Assembly: GCA_028753945.1 (NCBI GenBank)
Contig: JAPNXP010000008.1
Span: 3,844,001-3,908,000, forward strand
Reading direction: 5' to 3'
DNA from: Hexactinellida sp. DTS-2022
Lineage: Eukaryota > Porifera > Hexactinellida
Length of the DNA: 64,000 bases
The notes under the pieces were generated by a model. The model was given only the letters and a program-made list of their open reading frames with translations. It was not told the DNA's origin and ran no database searches. The translations under genes were made by a program, and so were the position numbers. This document shows positions 21,382 through 35,600 of the stretch, piece by piece; the first letter of the stretch is position 1; every line of letters starts with the position of its first letter.

Positions 21382-22567
21382 GTTCTTGAATATCCACATT
21401 TGAACAGTTAATTTGTCTAGATAAGTTATAACACTTGATAGTTATAGATAAGATATTTTATTTCAAAGGGGTAATTGAATTTAAATCCTTATCTATGTAT
21501 GATTCAAAAGGGATTACTCTCTAACCCACGTACGTTTTACATAATTCAAACAGGTTGAAAGTTTAACTTAATAACATCAAGCTCAGTTCCAAATAATGTT
21601 TTAACACTCTCCATTGTCTATACTCAGATATAATGATTTGGTGGCAATTTCGATAGCCACTGTCATATGTTCATACATGGTTATTTGTTCAATATTCAAT
21701 TTATAATTTTTAAAAAATAAAATTAGAAATATTTTGAATGTAATTGCAAGATTATTGTAAACGTCCTGGTTAGTTAGATTAGTTTATTTAATGCTTGGTA
21801 TGTAGCGAGGGGACTTATTTATTTATTAATAATTTAGTGCAGGTACAAATGAACTCGGTTAGCAGGGGCATTGTTGCCATACAAGCGATAGGGGATTCCC
21901 CGATGGGACCGAAAAGGACAACAACACTGTCGACAAAAATCGAATAATATAATTCATTAAAAGATGAAATTCATATTTTACAATAGGTCACTTGGACTAT
22001 TCCCTTCATAGTACATACTCATATAAAGTTAATAATATATCAATTAATTAATATGTAATTACCCCATGTTTCCTTATACTTAATACTTAATATATATTTT
22101 TACTCTTAGTACTTACTTCTATATGATAATCGAAATAATTTGATAATATCATTCTATCTATATCTTGTGCTTAAAATGTGGGTTGTTCCTGGTTAGGTTT
22201 CTACCTACACAATGGATCTGTGAAATAGAGAGTCTAGCATTGTAGACAACACATAGAATGTAAGTATTGTGTTTATTAGAGGTTTATTAATTCTTGTTTA
22301 GCGAGATGAACTCCCAATGGACAGGGGCGTGCCAATGGGCGATCCAAAATAATAATTACAAATTTGGATATAGGTAAGCCATATGTAGTTGACAAATATA
22401 TACAGTATGTAGATTGACATAAATTCGAAATTGAATCCAAATTAACAATTAGTCCGACCATAACAATTTCCTATAGTATTTGTACGTTGTTATGTTAAAT
22501 AAATAAATAATTTAAACTGCTGAATCGCTCTATCGTTTTATCGACCAGATATTTTAAGATTGATATA

Positions 22568-22741
22568 CAGTGGGAGTTGCTTTATTAGCAATTCCCCTAT
22601 TAGCAATATCGCTTTATTAGCAACCGCTTTTCGGGTCCCAAGCGTGATAATACTGTTAATTTCATTCCCCTATTAGCAACTTCGCCTATTAGCAACCAGA
22701 TTTAGTGGCAAACCCGAGTTGCTAATAAAGCAACTCCACTG
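22568..22741. mobile_element. TA-flanked MITE with TTGCTTTATTAGCAA termini
   Basis: 174 bp. Left end CAGTGGGAGTTGCTTTATTA, right end complementary (TAATAAAGCAACTCCACTG), flanked by TA on both sides (22566-22567, 22742-22743). The interior repeats CCTATTAGCAA several times. It is a pogo-like non-autonomous element; no other copy was seen in the window. Confidence 0.88.
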
Positions 22742-23620
22742 TATTTAACATTTTATGAATTAATTTATTTCCTATACACGGAGCCTACAAATGTGACGTA
22801 GTTTCTCTCATTATATTTAATTACAGCTTTCCATCTCTGTTTCGCTTACTCCTACATTAATTCTATTCTATAACACTGTTAATATTATAAACTAGTATAG
22901 CAATAATTATATTGTCAAATAATTACTACCATTTTCAAATTTGATTTGGTGTATCTAATACTATCTATAGGCAACCAATCTAAGACTAACAAACCACTGA
23001 TTCGTCTGTAGTAATTTAATATTCCTTCGTTTGAATTAATTAATTTTAAAGTGTAAACCACAGTCGAAATATCTTATTTATTGTATAATAAAATGGTATA
23101 ATATTTAACATATCGAAGACAGGGTGCTATACTCATCATTTCATAATTACACTACAGTTCAAGGTCTCTAATTGACTTCCACTTGTTAATTAGTTTGAAA
23201 TATAATATTTTTGGAGATATTAACTATTTGGACTTGTGTAGGTTGTTATTAATGTATATTACCACAAACTCAACAATTTAGACATGCTGTGCTGAGGGGT
23301 AATACGATTTCTCTGCTGTGAAGAAATATATGAATTTTAATTTTATATTTGAGTTAAACAATTGTAGATTTGTTATGTACATATGGAGACTAGCGCATAA
23401 TTATGATAATTAAATTATTAAAATCACTTCGATTTATAGGAATGCTCTTCTTGTACAACTTTTCTAAATAACCAATCAATCTACCCTTATAATAATAATT
23501 ATAAATAATTATAATTATAATTAAAGACCACATAGGGTTCATGTTTCTTAACAGTGTCTCTATTGAGATCTGCAGTTTTGTACAAACAAGATGTATGCAT
23601 TGTTTGACGGAGTCTACTGT

Positions 23621-23630
23621 GTATATATAT
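23621..23630 (+). promoter_or_regulatory. Possible TATA element of the FN3/vWA gene
   Basis: GTATATATAT about 70 bp upstream of the signal-peptide ATG at 23692. In AT-rich DNA this is weak evidence, although the adjacent vWA-collagen gene has a clearer TATA box at a similar place. Confidence 0.35.
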
Positions 23631-23691
23631 ACCCTATATCGCTGGAATTATTGTCTAATAATTACTCTATATGCTATGTGTCTCGTTTAAC

Positions 23692-26600
23692 ATGAATATT
23701 AGATTTGTTATTATTTTTGTTTTGGTGCTATTTGCACATGCAGGTATGTTGCAATTAAATTTAAGATTTAATTTTATTGTCGTTATTTATTACACAGCAA
23801 TTACATTCATGAACATTTTGAATATTATTCCCTCTACCTGATCACTATAAATTCAAATTTAAGGATTGGCATATAAGGGAATAGTGCAGAAAATTAAACT
23901 CCCGGAGCGCAAAATGAACATTTATATAAATTGAGAATACAGAATTGTTCTAGATTTATACATCTTATATGCACATTTCTTAATGTTTGCTTTAATTTCC
24001 AGAATTGTGAGTTTAATAGAAATATTCCAGATTTATTCAAACAGTACAAGAAATAATAGGAAAATGTATTCTTTAATTAAATATATCAAACAAATCAGGT
24101 TAAATTGATTCCTTAGCTGATGGTAACTAAAGATATCAGAATTAATAGTTAGTACATTTTATGCTAAATCATATTCTGATTGTAGGATGTCATGAAACAA
24201 TTTTCAAACTATCAACTTACTTAATATTTATGTTGTAGACCATTAGAAAATTAACAGGATTACGTTAAACTTGGCAAATAGTAAATTTATGTACAATTTG
24301 AAATAATTAATGTAGGTAGTATTATAAAATCATAATTACAAATTCAAATTTCAGTAACACTGATTAATCATAGTTAATGCGTTTAGTAGTGTATATTGAA
24401 AAAACTAATTCATATACAAATACAATTATATTAAGCCGTGTTCTCCCATTGGGATTGCAGGTTTTAAATGTACATAAATTACAGAAAAGTAACATTGCTA
24501 TGTATTAGAGAAACATAAGTAGCTTGCTAATGTGTGATTATTGCTATTAGACGAATTGTTAATCCGCAACTCGACTGTAGTTATATTAACATTAACTCCT
24601 TTAGTGCAAATACGTTCTCAAACTCAACCCCCTCCTGTTGAGGGCTTATCGGCTATAAACCAATCTAGTCACCAGATACTCATAACATGGAGTGCGTATA
24701 CTGCTAATATTGGTGAAGTTCTGGGCTATAGAATCTGCTTATCCAGATCCAGTCTTGCAACAGCATGTGAAATATTGGTACCTGTAGCGCCTAGTGCTAC
24801 ATCTATATCTGTCCCATTCCTGGACACATTCACTCTGTACTACATTCGTATAGAGGTGCGTATCGTCGACTTGGGATTTTCTGTTCCAAGTTACACACAG
24901 GCAAGAACAGATGAGAGAGGTTATTATTTATAATTATAATATATAGCATTAATTAATATTTTAAAATGACTGTTTGTTTTAGCTCCTGGGAGTAGTCCTG
25001 CTACTATTTCAGCAGATTCCGTATCTCCAACGGAAATAAGGGTCTCGTGGACTCCTCCACCAGAAAATACACACAACGGAATCATAATCAATTACTATGT
25101 TTGCATCAGAGAAATAAACGATGAGAGTTGTCGATTTGTCAGCAGGCTGAGTGCTACCGCCGAACCTCTATCGATTATTATCGGAGGTTTAAAACCTGAC
25201 ACGCTATACAAAATTAGAGTAAGAGCAGAAAACTCAGCTGGAAATGGGTCTTATACAACGGATATCATGATTAAAACAGGTATGAAATCTATATTATTAC
25301 AACTCGATTGTTGTTTGTTTGTTTGTTTGACCGGATTACATTAAAGTGATGGGGGAATAGAAACCGCATTTATATTGAGATAGAAACTAACTTCCAAATG
25401 TTATTAGTATAGGTAAACAAGTATGCTGATTCGAATGTCGCATTTATACATTTATAATATGAATATTATTTATTGTTGTTGTTTACACAAAATAGGTAAA
25501 CAAATTAAATAAAATTTAATATGAACCTAGAAGCTGGCTTCAACGGGTATTATTTCTAAACAAGTATGCTGATTTAGATCTAAATTTATTCGATTTTAAA
25601 TGTAAATATATATTGTATATTGAAAAAGCGAGACCGCGGAGCGGTTGAGTTATCCATCGCGAAGCGAACGAGACCGAAGGACCCGTTTATAGATAAAATG
25701 CTATTTCTAAAACTTGGATTATAATATTGTATACAGTAGATTACTTTGCCCTTCAAATTATAAATATTCTATAGGAATGAAATGAGCGACACCTATCTAT
25801 ATTGGAACCAAAGTAAGCATAGTTCCATATAGAGAGGTGTTAGTTCCATAGAGGTTATACCTTACATATTATTAATGGAGTCTCAAGAATGTTTGGTATT
25901 AGCTCCAGGGGACGGTTGAAAAGTTTGGAAATTGCAATCATAAACAAATAAAAATTATTTAATTGATTGCTTTGCGAGAATAAATTCGAGTAGGAATTTA
26001 GTGTAAAACTAAAAACTAATTCCCTATTGTAAATTGTATATATACTCTTGAGTATGTCACAAGTGTTAACATAAGTGGAACTATAGACTTACAGAGAAAA
26101 ACTCCTGCTACTGTATCTAAGTAGACACCAATACTTGCATACAAACATCTGCTATTCTGTCAGTGATAGCAACACTGTAGCAACGAGAAGTATAAATACA
26201 GTCAAGTTGTGAGATATATAAGAGCATCAGATTGCTCTTGCTCTTATTTACTCTTTCTAAACTTGGATTAAAATACGTTATAGATTTATTTACCCTCCAA
26301 ATTCTAAATATCCCATATAGTAGATTAAACGAGTGGTACTTATCTATATTGGAAGTTGGAACCATAGCATGAATAGTTCCTTATAGAGAGGTGTTAGTTC
26401 TGTTTCGTACGATTATGATTCACTGTATGATCGTGATTCATATACGATTATGATTCACTGTACGATTATGATTCAACCTTTGCTAATATTATAGGTTGTT
26501 AAAACCATACAAAGTTTAGACAAATCATGCTCACAATTACTTGTCAACAGGATTTTAGTTTCAGATTCACATATTTGGCTGTAACTTGGTAAGCATATGA

Positions 26601-29600
26601 GCTACAAGAATAATTTTGTTCACAAACGTTTTTAAAGTTAGAATTTCATTTTTTAATAATGTGTATTTCCATAGCATTCTATACATAAGGCAATGATACG
26701 CACTCAAATTTCTGGACCAGGGATTGATTAGTATAGTCAACTAAATAGATGCAATTCAATTATTCTTCGAAATAAGTAATCCAGGGTGCTTCTACTTATG
26801 TAATTGTTTTTTATAAAGGTGGTCATGTACAAGACGCATATTTTTGAGGTGTCACTTGGTCGAAATGACGTCACAGTTTTGTCTAATAAGCCAAATATGC
26901 AAAAATTTGAACGCATGTAAAATGTTCAATTTCGCTTTTTCAAACAAATTGCTTTGAGTCTTTGACTAACCCATATAGGAGTCATTTTACATAAAATATC
27001 TCAGAATCAATAATGGAATATTACCACATTCCTCTGTTGCCTTGGAAACGTGATTTCAATGCTTGAGGTCATATCTCGAGAAGAAATATAGTTACAGCTT
27101 AGTCAATGGATCCAATTGATAGCCAGTCCTAAATTTCCTATTCAATGATAATACATTTCGATGCTCTATCTCAAACCAATTTTGCGCAAAATGTGTAGAA
27201 CCGTTTGAATGTATATTACAATAATCACAATTTTCAGAAAATTGGTTTGAGATAGAGCATCGAAATGTATTATCATTGAATAGGAAATTTAGGACTGGCT
27301 ATCAATTGGATCCATTGACTAAGCTGTAACTATATTTCTTCTCGAGATATGACCTCAAGCATTGAAATCACGTTTCCAAGGCAACAGAGGAATGTGGTAA
27401 TATTCCATTATTGATTCTGAGATATTTTATGTAAAATGACTCCTATATGGGTTAGTCAAAGACTCAAAGCAATTTGTTTGAAAAAGCGAAATTGAACATT
27501 TTACATGCGTTCAAATTTTTGCATATTTGGCTTATTAGACAAAACTGTGACGTCATTTCGACCAAGTGACACCTCAAAAATATGCGTCTTGTACATGACC
27601 ACCTTTATAAAAACAATTACATAAGTAGAAGCACCCTGGATTACTTATTTCGAAGAATAATTGAATTGCATCTATTTAGTTGACTATACTAATCAATCCC
27701 TGGTCCAGAAATTTGAGTGCGTATCATTGCCTTATGTATAGAATGCTATGGAAATACACATTATTAAAAAATGAAATTCTAACTTTAAAAACGTTTGTGA
27801 ACAAAATTATTCTTGTAGCTCATATGCTTACCAAGTTACAGCCAAATATGTGAATCTGAAACTAAAATCCTGTTGACAAGTAATTGTGAGCATGATTTGT
27901 CTAAACTTTGTATGGTTTTAACAACCTATAATATTAGCAAAGGTTGAATCATAATCGTACAGTGAATCATAATCGTATATGAATCACGATCATACAGTGA
28001 ATCATAATCGTACGAAACAGTTCCATACAGTTATACCCTATGCCTACATCTATATATTAATAACACAATTGTTCTGGTTTTGTTTGTTGGTTTGTATGTT
28101 TATCCATAATTGATTGGAAAGACCATACTACCTAGAGCTGAAATTTTGTATATACTGTACCTTATTATAGGAAATTAACGCGCCATGAAATTAACGCGAA
28201 TTGCTCCAATTCGCGTTAATTTCATGGAGCGTTAATTTACGTCGTAATAATTTCATGGCGCGTTAATTTCCTATAATAAGGTCATTAGACTAGGATAGAA
28301 TATATCCGGGAGCATGGGCGCCGAAACTCTCAAACGCTAGGGGGGGTGTGACGTAATATTCAAATGTGAAAGTTCAAAAAACAATGCTTATGGGGATAAA
28401 ATCAATGTTTGATGGGCATAATTGTAAAGATATATACATCATCCACTGATATTTATACAAACTCGTTATGGAATCAATAATTTTCCATTTTTTTCCCCTG
28501 AATTCTCCTCGGCCAGGGGGGGTGACACCCTCCCTGACCCCCCCCCTTTCGGCGCCTATGTCCGGGAGTATAATTAGGCTAGGACATAATACACCCAGGA
28601 GTATAATTGGACTAGGACACTACATGCTCGGGGTTATACTTATTAAAGGAAATTAACGCGCCATGACATTAACGCGAATTGCTCCAATTCGCGTTAATTT
28701 CATGGCACGTTAATTTCCTATAATAAGGTACATATATGTATATTTCACTTGTTTGTCATAGCGAAATAGTGTGGGTATACATCACATTCACATGGTAACC
28801 CTTTTCGAAATAACTTCTACAAATTTGACTCGATTAGCATTGAAAAACAACTTTTTAAGATTTGTCAGTCAAAACAGTATTTTTTCATTAGTTGGCTTCC
28901 TAAATAATAATATTATACTATCAGTAGAATTATATACGTACGTTACTTTAGTATAAAATTTTGTTTCTGTATAATAAATGGTTAACGTAGTGAAGGTTGT
29001 GTTGTGTCACGTAGAACCAAAAACGATTGAACAAATGTAGCAAAACAACCTTTGTGAGGTTGTGATTCGTCGCGAAACGACCGAGACCAAGGGGTCGTGT
29101 TTATTAAAAGGGTTGGAGAAATACGTGTAAAGAGGTTTAACAAGGAGATTCTTGTATGTAATTGGGGTTTACTTATTTAGGTCCTCTTCCAGCTATTTCC
29201 GGACTGTCTGCTAGCGGAAATCTTCCCAACGTTGTACTCACCTGGAATGCATACTCCGTGTCTGGTGTTACTGTCTCCTATTATTATGTGTGTGTGAGGA
29301 GAGATCCTACCTCTAGTGATTGTGAGAGTCTAGCAACATTGGACCCCTCTCAGACTTCCTACACCGTGACAGGCCTGACAGAACCTGGTGTCTACTACAT
29401 TAGTGTGTATGCAGAAACTGATACGGGAATGATCACTGCTTCTGTGAATCTGGAAGTGCCAGTGTCTGCTGTTATTGGTCTTCCAGCTATTTCCGGAGTG
29501 TCTGCTAGCGTGGATCTTCCCAACGTTGTACTCACCTGGTCTGCATACTCCGTATCTGGTGCTAATGTCGCCTATTATTATGTGTGCGTGAAGAGAGATC

Positions 29601-32600
29601 CTACCTCTAGTGATTGTGACAGTCTAGCAACATTGGACCCCTCTCAGACTTCCTACACCGTGACAGGCCTGACAGAACCCGGTGTCTACTACATTAGTGT
29701 GTATGCAAAGACTGATACGGGAATGATCACTGCTTCTGTGAATCTGGAAGTGCCAGTGTCTGCTGTTAATGGTCTTCCAGCTATTTCCGGAGTGTCTGCT
29801 AGCGTGAATCTTCCTAACGTTGTACTCACCTGGAATGCATACTCCGTGTCTGGTGCTAATGTCGCCTATTATTATGTGTGTGTGAGGAGAGATCCTACCT
29901 CTAGTGATTGTGACAGTCTAGCAACATTGGATCCCTCTCAGACCTCCCACACCGTGACAGGCCTGACAGAACCCGGTGTCTACTACATTAGTGTGTATGC
30001 AGAGACTGATGGGGGAATGATTACTGCCTCTGCGAATCTGCAAGTGACAGTGTCTGGTCTTCCAGCTATTTCCGGACTGTCTGCTAGTGTGGATCTTCCC
30101 AACGTTGCACTCACCTGGTCTAATTACTCCGTGTCTGGTGCTAATGTCGCCTATTATTATGTGTGCGTGAGGAGAGATTCTCCCTCTGGTGATTGTGACA
30201 GTTTAGCAACATTGGATCCCTCTCAGACTTCCTACACCGTGACAGGGCTGACAGAACCTGGTATCTACTACATTAGTGTATATGCAGAGTCTGATTTGGG
30301 AATGACCTCTCACTCTAACTATGTGGAAGTGACAGTGCCTGGTGTTCCCAGTCTTCCAGCTATTTCCGGAGTGTCTGCTAGCGGAAATCTTCCTAACGTT
30401 GTAGTCACCTGGTCTGCATACTCCGTGTCTGGTGCTAATGTCTCCTATTATTATGTGTGTGTGAAGAGAGATCCTACCTCTAGTGATTGTGACAGTCTAG
30501 CAACATTGGATCCCTCTCAGACCTCCCACACCGTGACAGGCCTGACAGAACCTGGTGTCTACTACATTAGTGTGTATGCAGAGACTGATGGGGGAATGAT
30601 CACTGCTTCTGTGAATCTGGAAGTGCCAGTGTCTGCTGTTATTGGTCTTCCAGCTATTTCCGGAGTGTCTGCTAGCGTGAATCTTCCCAACGTTGTACTC
30701 ACCTGGTCTGCATACTCCGTGTCTGGTGTTACTGTCGCCTATTATTATGTGTGCGTGAGGAGAGATCCTACCTCTAATGATTGTGACCGTTTAGCAACAT
30801 TGGGTCCCTCTCAGACTTCCTACACCGTGACAGGCCTGACAGAACCCGGTGTCTACTACATTAGTGTGTATGCAGAGACTGATGGGGGAATGATCACTGC
30901 CTCTGCGAATCTGGAAGTGACAGTGTCTGGTCTTCCAGCTATTTCCGGACTGTCTGCTAGCGTGAATCTTCCTAACGTTGTACTCACCTGGAACGCATAC
31001 TCCGTGTCTGGTGCTAATGTCGCCTATTATTATGTGTGCGTGAGGAGAGATTCTATCTCTAATGATTGTGAAAGTCTAGCAACATTGGATCCCTCTCAGA
31101 CTTCCTACACCGTGACAGGCCTGACAGAACCCGGTGTCTACTACATTAGTGTGTATGCAGAGACTGATGGGGGAATGATCACTGCCTCTGCGAATCTGGA
31201 AGTGACAGTGTCTGGTCTTCCTGCTATTTCCGGAGTGTCTGCTAGCGTGGATCTTCCCAACGTTGTACTCACCTGGAACGCATACTCCGTGTCTGGTGCT
31301 AATGTCGCCTATTATTATGTGTGCGTGAGGAGAGATTCTATCTCTAATGATTGTGAAAGTCTAGCAACATTGGATCCCTCTCAGACTTCCTACACCGTGA
31401 CAGGCCTGACAGAACCCGGTGTCTACTACATTAGTGTGTATGCAGAGACTGATGGGGGAATGATTACTGCCTCTGCGAATCTGCAAGTGACAGTGTCTGG
31501 TCTTCCAGCTATTTCCGGACTGTCTGCTAGCGTGGATCTTCCCAACGTTGTACTCACCTGGTCTAATTACTCCGTGTCTGGTGCTAATGTCGCCTATTAT
31601 TATGTGTGTGTGAGGAGAGATCCTACCTCTAGTGATTGTGACAGTCTAGCAACATTGGATCCCTCTCAGACTTCCTACACCGTGACAGGCCTGACAGAAC
31701 CCGGTGTCTACTACATTAGTGTGTATGCAGAGACTGATGGGGGAATGATCACTGCCTCTGCGAATCTGCAAGTGACAGTGTCTGGTCTTCCAGCTATTTC
31801 CGGACTGTCTGCTAGTGTGGATCTTCCTAACGTTGTACTCACCTGGTCTAATTACTCCGTGTCTGGTGCTAATGTCGCCTATTATTATGTGTGCGTGAGG
31901 AGAGATTCTCCCTCTGGTGATTGTGACAGTTTAGCAACATTGGATCCCTCTCAGACTTCCTACACCGTGACAGGGCTGACAGAACCTGGTATCTACTACA
32001 TTAGTGTATATGCAGAGTCTGATTTGGGAATGACCTCTCACTCTAACTATGTGGAAGTGACAGTGCCTGGTGTTCCCAGTCTTCCAGCTATTTCCGGAGT
32101 GTCTGCTAGCGGAAATCTTCCTAACGTTGTACTCACCTGGTCTGCATACTCCGTGTCTGGTGCTAATGTCTCCTATTATTATGTGTGTGTGAAGAGAGAT
32201 CCTACCTCTAGTGATTGTGACAGTCTAGCAACATTGGATCCCTCTCAGACCTCCCACACCGTGACAGGCCTGACAGAACCTGGTGTCTACTACATTAGTG
32301 TGTATGCAGAGACTGATGGGGGAATGATCACTGCTTCTGTGAATCTGGAAGTGCCAGTGTCTGCTGTTATTGGTCTTCCAGCTATTTCCGGAGTGTCTGC
32401 TAGCGTGAATCTTCCCAACGTTGTACTCACCTGGTCTGCATACTCCGTGTCTGGTGTTACTGTCGCCTATTATTATGTGTGCGTGAGGAGAGATCCTACC
32501 TCTAATGATTGTGACCGTTTAGCAACATTGGATCCCTCTCAGACTTCCTACACCGTGACAGGCCTGACAGAGCCTGGTGTCTACTACATCAGTGTGTATG

Positions 32601-35600
32601 CAGAGACTGATGGGGGAATGATTACTGCCTCTGCGAATCTGGAAGTGACCGTGTCTGGTCTTCCAGCTATTTCCGGACTGTCTGCTAGTGTGGATCTTCC
32701 CAACGTTGCACTCACCTGGTCTAATTACTCCGTGTCTGGTGCTAATGTCGCCTATTATTATGTGTGCGTGAGGAGAGATTCTATCTCTAATGATTGTGAA
32801 AGTCTAGCAACATTGGATCCCTCTCAGACTTCCTACACCGTGACAGGCCTGACAGAACCCGGTGTCTACTACATTAGTGTGTATGCAGAGACTGATGGGG
32901 GAATGATTACTGCCTCTGCGAATCTGCAAGTGACAGTGTCTGGTCTTCCAGCTATTTCCGGACTGTCTGCTAGTGTGGATCTTCCCAACGTTGCACTCAC
33001 CTGGTCTAATTACTCCGTGTCTGGTGCTAATGTCGCCTATTATTATGTGTGCGTGAGGAGAGATTCTCCCTCTGGTGATTGTGACAGTTTAGCAACATTG
33101 GATCCCTCTCAGACTTCCTACACCGTGACAGGGCTGACAGAGCCTGGTGTCTACTACATCAGTGTGTATGCAGAAACTGATGGGGGAATGATTACTGCCT
33201 CTGCGAATCTGCAAGTGACAGTGTCTGGTCTTCCAGCTATTTCCGGACTGTCTGCTAGTGTGGATCTTCCCAACGTTGCACTCACCTGGTCTAATTACTC
33301 CGTGTCTGGTGCTAATGTCGCCTATTATTATGTGTGCGTGAGGAGAGATTCTCCCTCTGGTGATTGTGACAGTTTAGCAACATTGGATCCCTCTCAGACT
33401 TCCTACACCGTGACAGGCCTGACAGAACCCGGTGTCTACTACATTAGTGTGTATGCAGAGACTGATGGGGGAATGAATACTACCTCTGCCAATCTGCAAG
33501 TGACAGTGTCTGGTCTTCCAGCTATTTCCGGACTGTCTGCTAGTGTGGATCTTCCCAACGTTGCACTCACCTGGTCTAATTACTCCGTGTCTGGTGTTAC
33601 TGTCTCCTATTATTATGTGTGTGTGAGGAGAGATTCTACCTCTAATGATTGTGAAAGTCTAGCAACATTGGATCCCTCTCAGACTTCCTACACCGTGACA
33701 GGCCTGACAGAACCCGGTGTCTACTACATTAGTGTGTATGCAGAGACTGATGGGGGAATGATTACTGCCTCTGCGAATCTGCAAGTGACAGTGTCTGGTC
33801 TTCCAGCTATTTCCGGACTGTCTGCTAGTGTGGATCTTCCTAACGTTGCACTCACCTGGTCTAATTACTCCGTGTCTGGTGCTAATGTCGCCTATTATTA
33901 TGTGTGCGTGAGGAGAGATTCTCCCTCTGGTGATTGTGACAGTTTAGCAACATTGGATCCCTCTCAGACTTCCTACACCGTGACAGGGCTGACAGAGCCT
34001 GGTGTCTACTACATCAGTGTGTATGCAGAAACTGATGGGGGAATGATCACTGCCTCTGCGAATCTGGAAGTGACAGTGTCTGGTCTTCCAGCTATTTCCG
34101 GACTGTCTGCTAGTCCCATCTCCTCCAGTCGCATCAGCTACTCCTTCTCTCCCTACCAGTTGAGTAGCGGAACTGTGTACAACTACCTCATCTGTCTGAA
34201 GTTGACTGCTAGTCAGGATTTCTGTGACGTATTAGAAGAAATCCCTGCAACAGAGACCAGCTACATTGTTGGTTCTCTGAATGCTAGCACTCTCTACTAT
34301 GCTACCATAACTGCAAACACCTCTCTCGGTCTGTCTGAGGAGAGTGAGACTGTACCAGCTAGCACACTGGATGGTTAGTTGTTTGATATTAATGACTCAT
34401 TCTGGCTTTATTATGCATCTATTTTTTGCTATTTGGCATAGACTCCTCCTGTACGGTGTTGATGGGGCCATAGGCTTTATCAATGCATAGTTTGTTTATG
34501 CTAACCTCTATTGATTTTAGTGCGAGTGGTTCAAAATAGGTTTCTAATCACTGACCGTGTTTCTGCTATATGCCAGGGATTTTTATGGCCGATCTTGGCG
34601 TAAATTTTGCACCAAGATTTTTTAGAGTTACACCACGATTCGGGCCGTCGCGGCCGCTGCAGTGTTGAGTTACACCAAGGTCTCTCAACCTTAAAAAAAC
34701 CGTGTAATATACTATTCCCTTTTGACAAAAAACGGGTCCCTGAATTGATTGCTAGGTAAAGATTGTTTATTATCCCATTCAGTGTTTTTTTAAAGGATTT
34801 GCTTAGAGGGCCCTACCAACAATTAGAGGCCCTCACTCTACATTTCATGATATTGAGTACTTAGCACGTTAAAAATTAGAGGCCCATTTGGGCCTATAAT
34901 TTGCCTTTAATAAACACTGATCCCATTGCAAGTTTGACCTGGATAAGTCCAGTTCCTGAAATTCATAGTATTATAAAAATGTCCCGTCCAGGTTTTGTGA
35001 TCACCTTTGGATAGCATGTCGCCCTATCTATCTATTGTCTATTTATGTATTTTCTCTATAGAACCACCCAAATGCACCACGAAAGTGGACTTGGAATTGG
35101 TCATCGACATTACCGGCAGCCTCACGCTGGCGGGGTTTCAGAGAGAAGTTGCGTTGGCAATTGACATCATTGAGAGCTTCAGAAATGAAGTTGGTAGCTC
35201 AGACAATCGGGTTGGGTTCCTATTCTTCAACGACGAAGTTCGATTCCCAGCAGCCTTTTCCTCCGACATAGACAGCGTTATTGCCGCTCTGAATAGCATC
35301 CCTTATCTCCGTGGCGCCACCAACCTGGTAGCCCCGCTGGATTACCTCCTGAGTGATGTGTTCACTGCTGCCACTCGTCGTGCCGGCGCCCAGAGGGTGG
35401 CTCTGTACTTAACTGACGGCAAACAGAGTGTGGACCCTGCGCCTGGCGCGACAATCGCTGAGACAGAAGGAATCCTCGGGGAGCTCTCTGGCCGGCTCCA
35501 GGACGAACAGGATGTCAGACTTGTTGTGATCGGACTGGGAACTGGCATCGATGAAGTTCAGCTGAGAGCTATTGCCACAGACCCGGACACAACCAACTTT

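Larger units (their letters stand above)
20112..23691. other. Gene-poor AT-rich spacer, 3.6 kb
   Basis: No supportable exon. It contains the direct repeat above, a family H element (20541-21036), a family A MITE (21213-21381) and the TTGCTTTATTAGCAA MITE (22568-22741). The rest is A/T-rich single-copy-looking sequence including an ATAATTATAA run near 23490-23525. Confidence 0.55.
28049..29104 (+). mobile_element. Family H element carrying three nested MITEs
   Basis: Begins TCTATATATTAATAACACAA with TTGTTTGTTGGTTTG and ATTGGAAAGACCATACTACC, and ends near CGACCGAGACCAAGGGGTCG. If these are the two ends of one element, the MITEs at 28159-28282, 28313-28560 and 28638-28729 inserted into it later. 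Confidence 0.5.

Noticed and set aside
26401..28019. Palindrome as an assembly artefact
   Set aside because: The GTTC duplication, the defined TGTTTCGTACG ends and the empty-site copy at about 25845 argue for a real insertion, although long reads would settle it.
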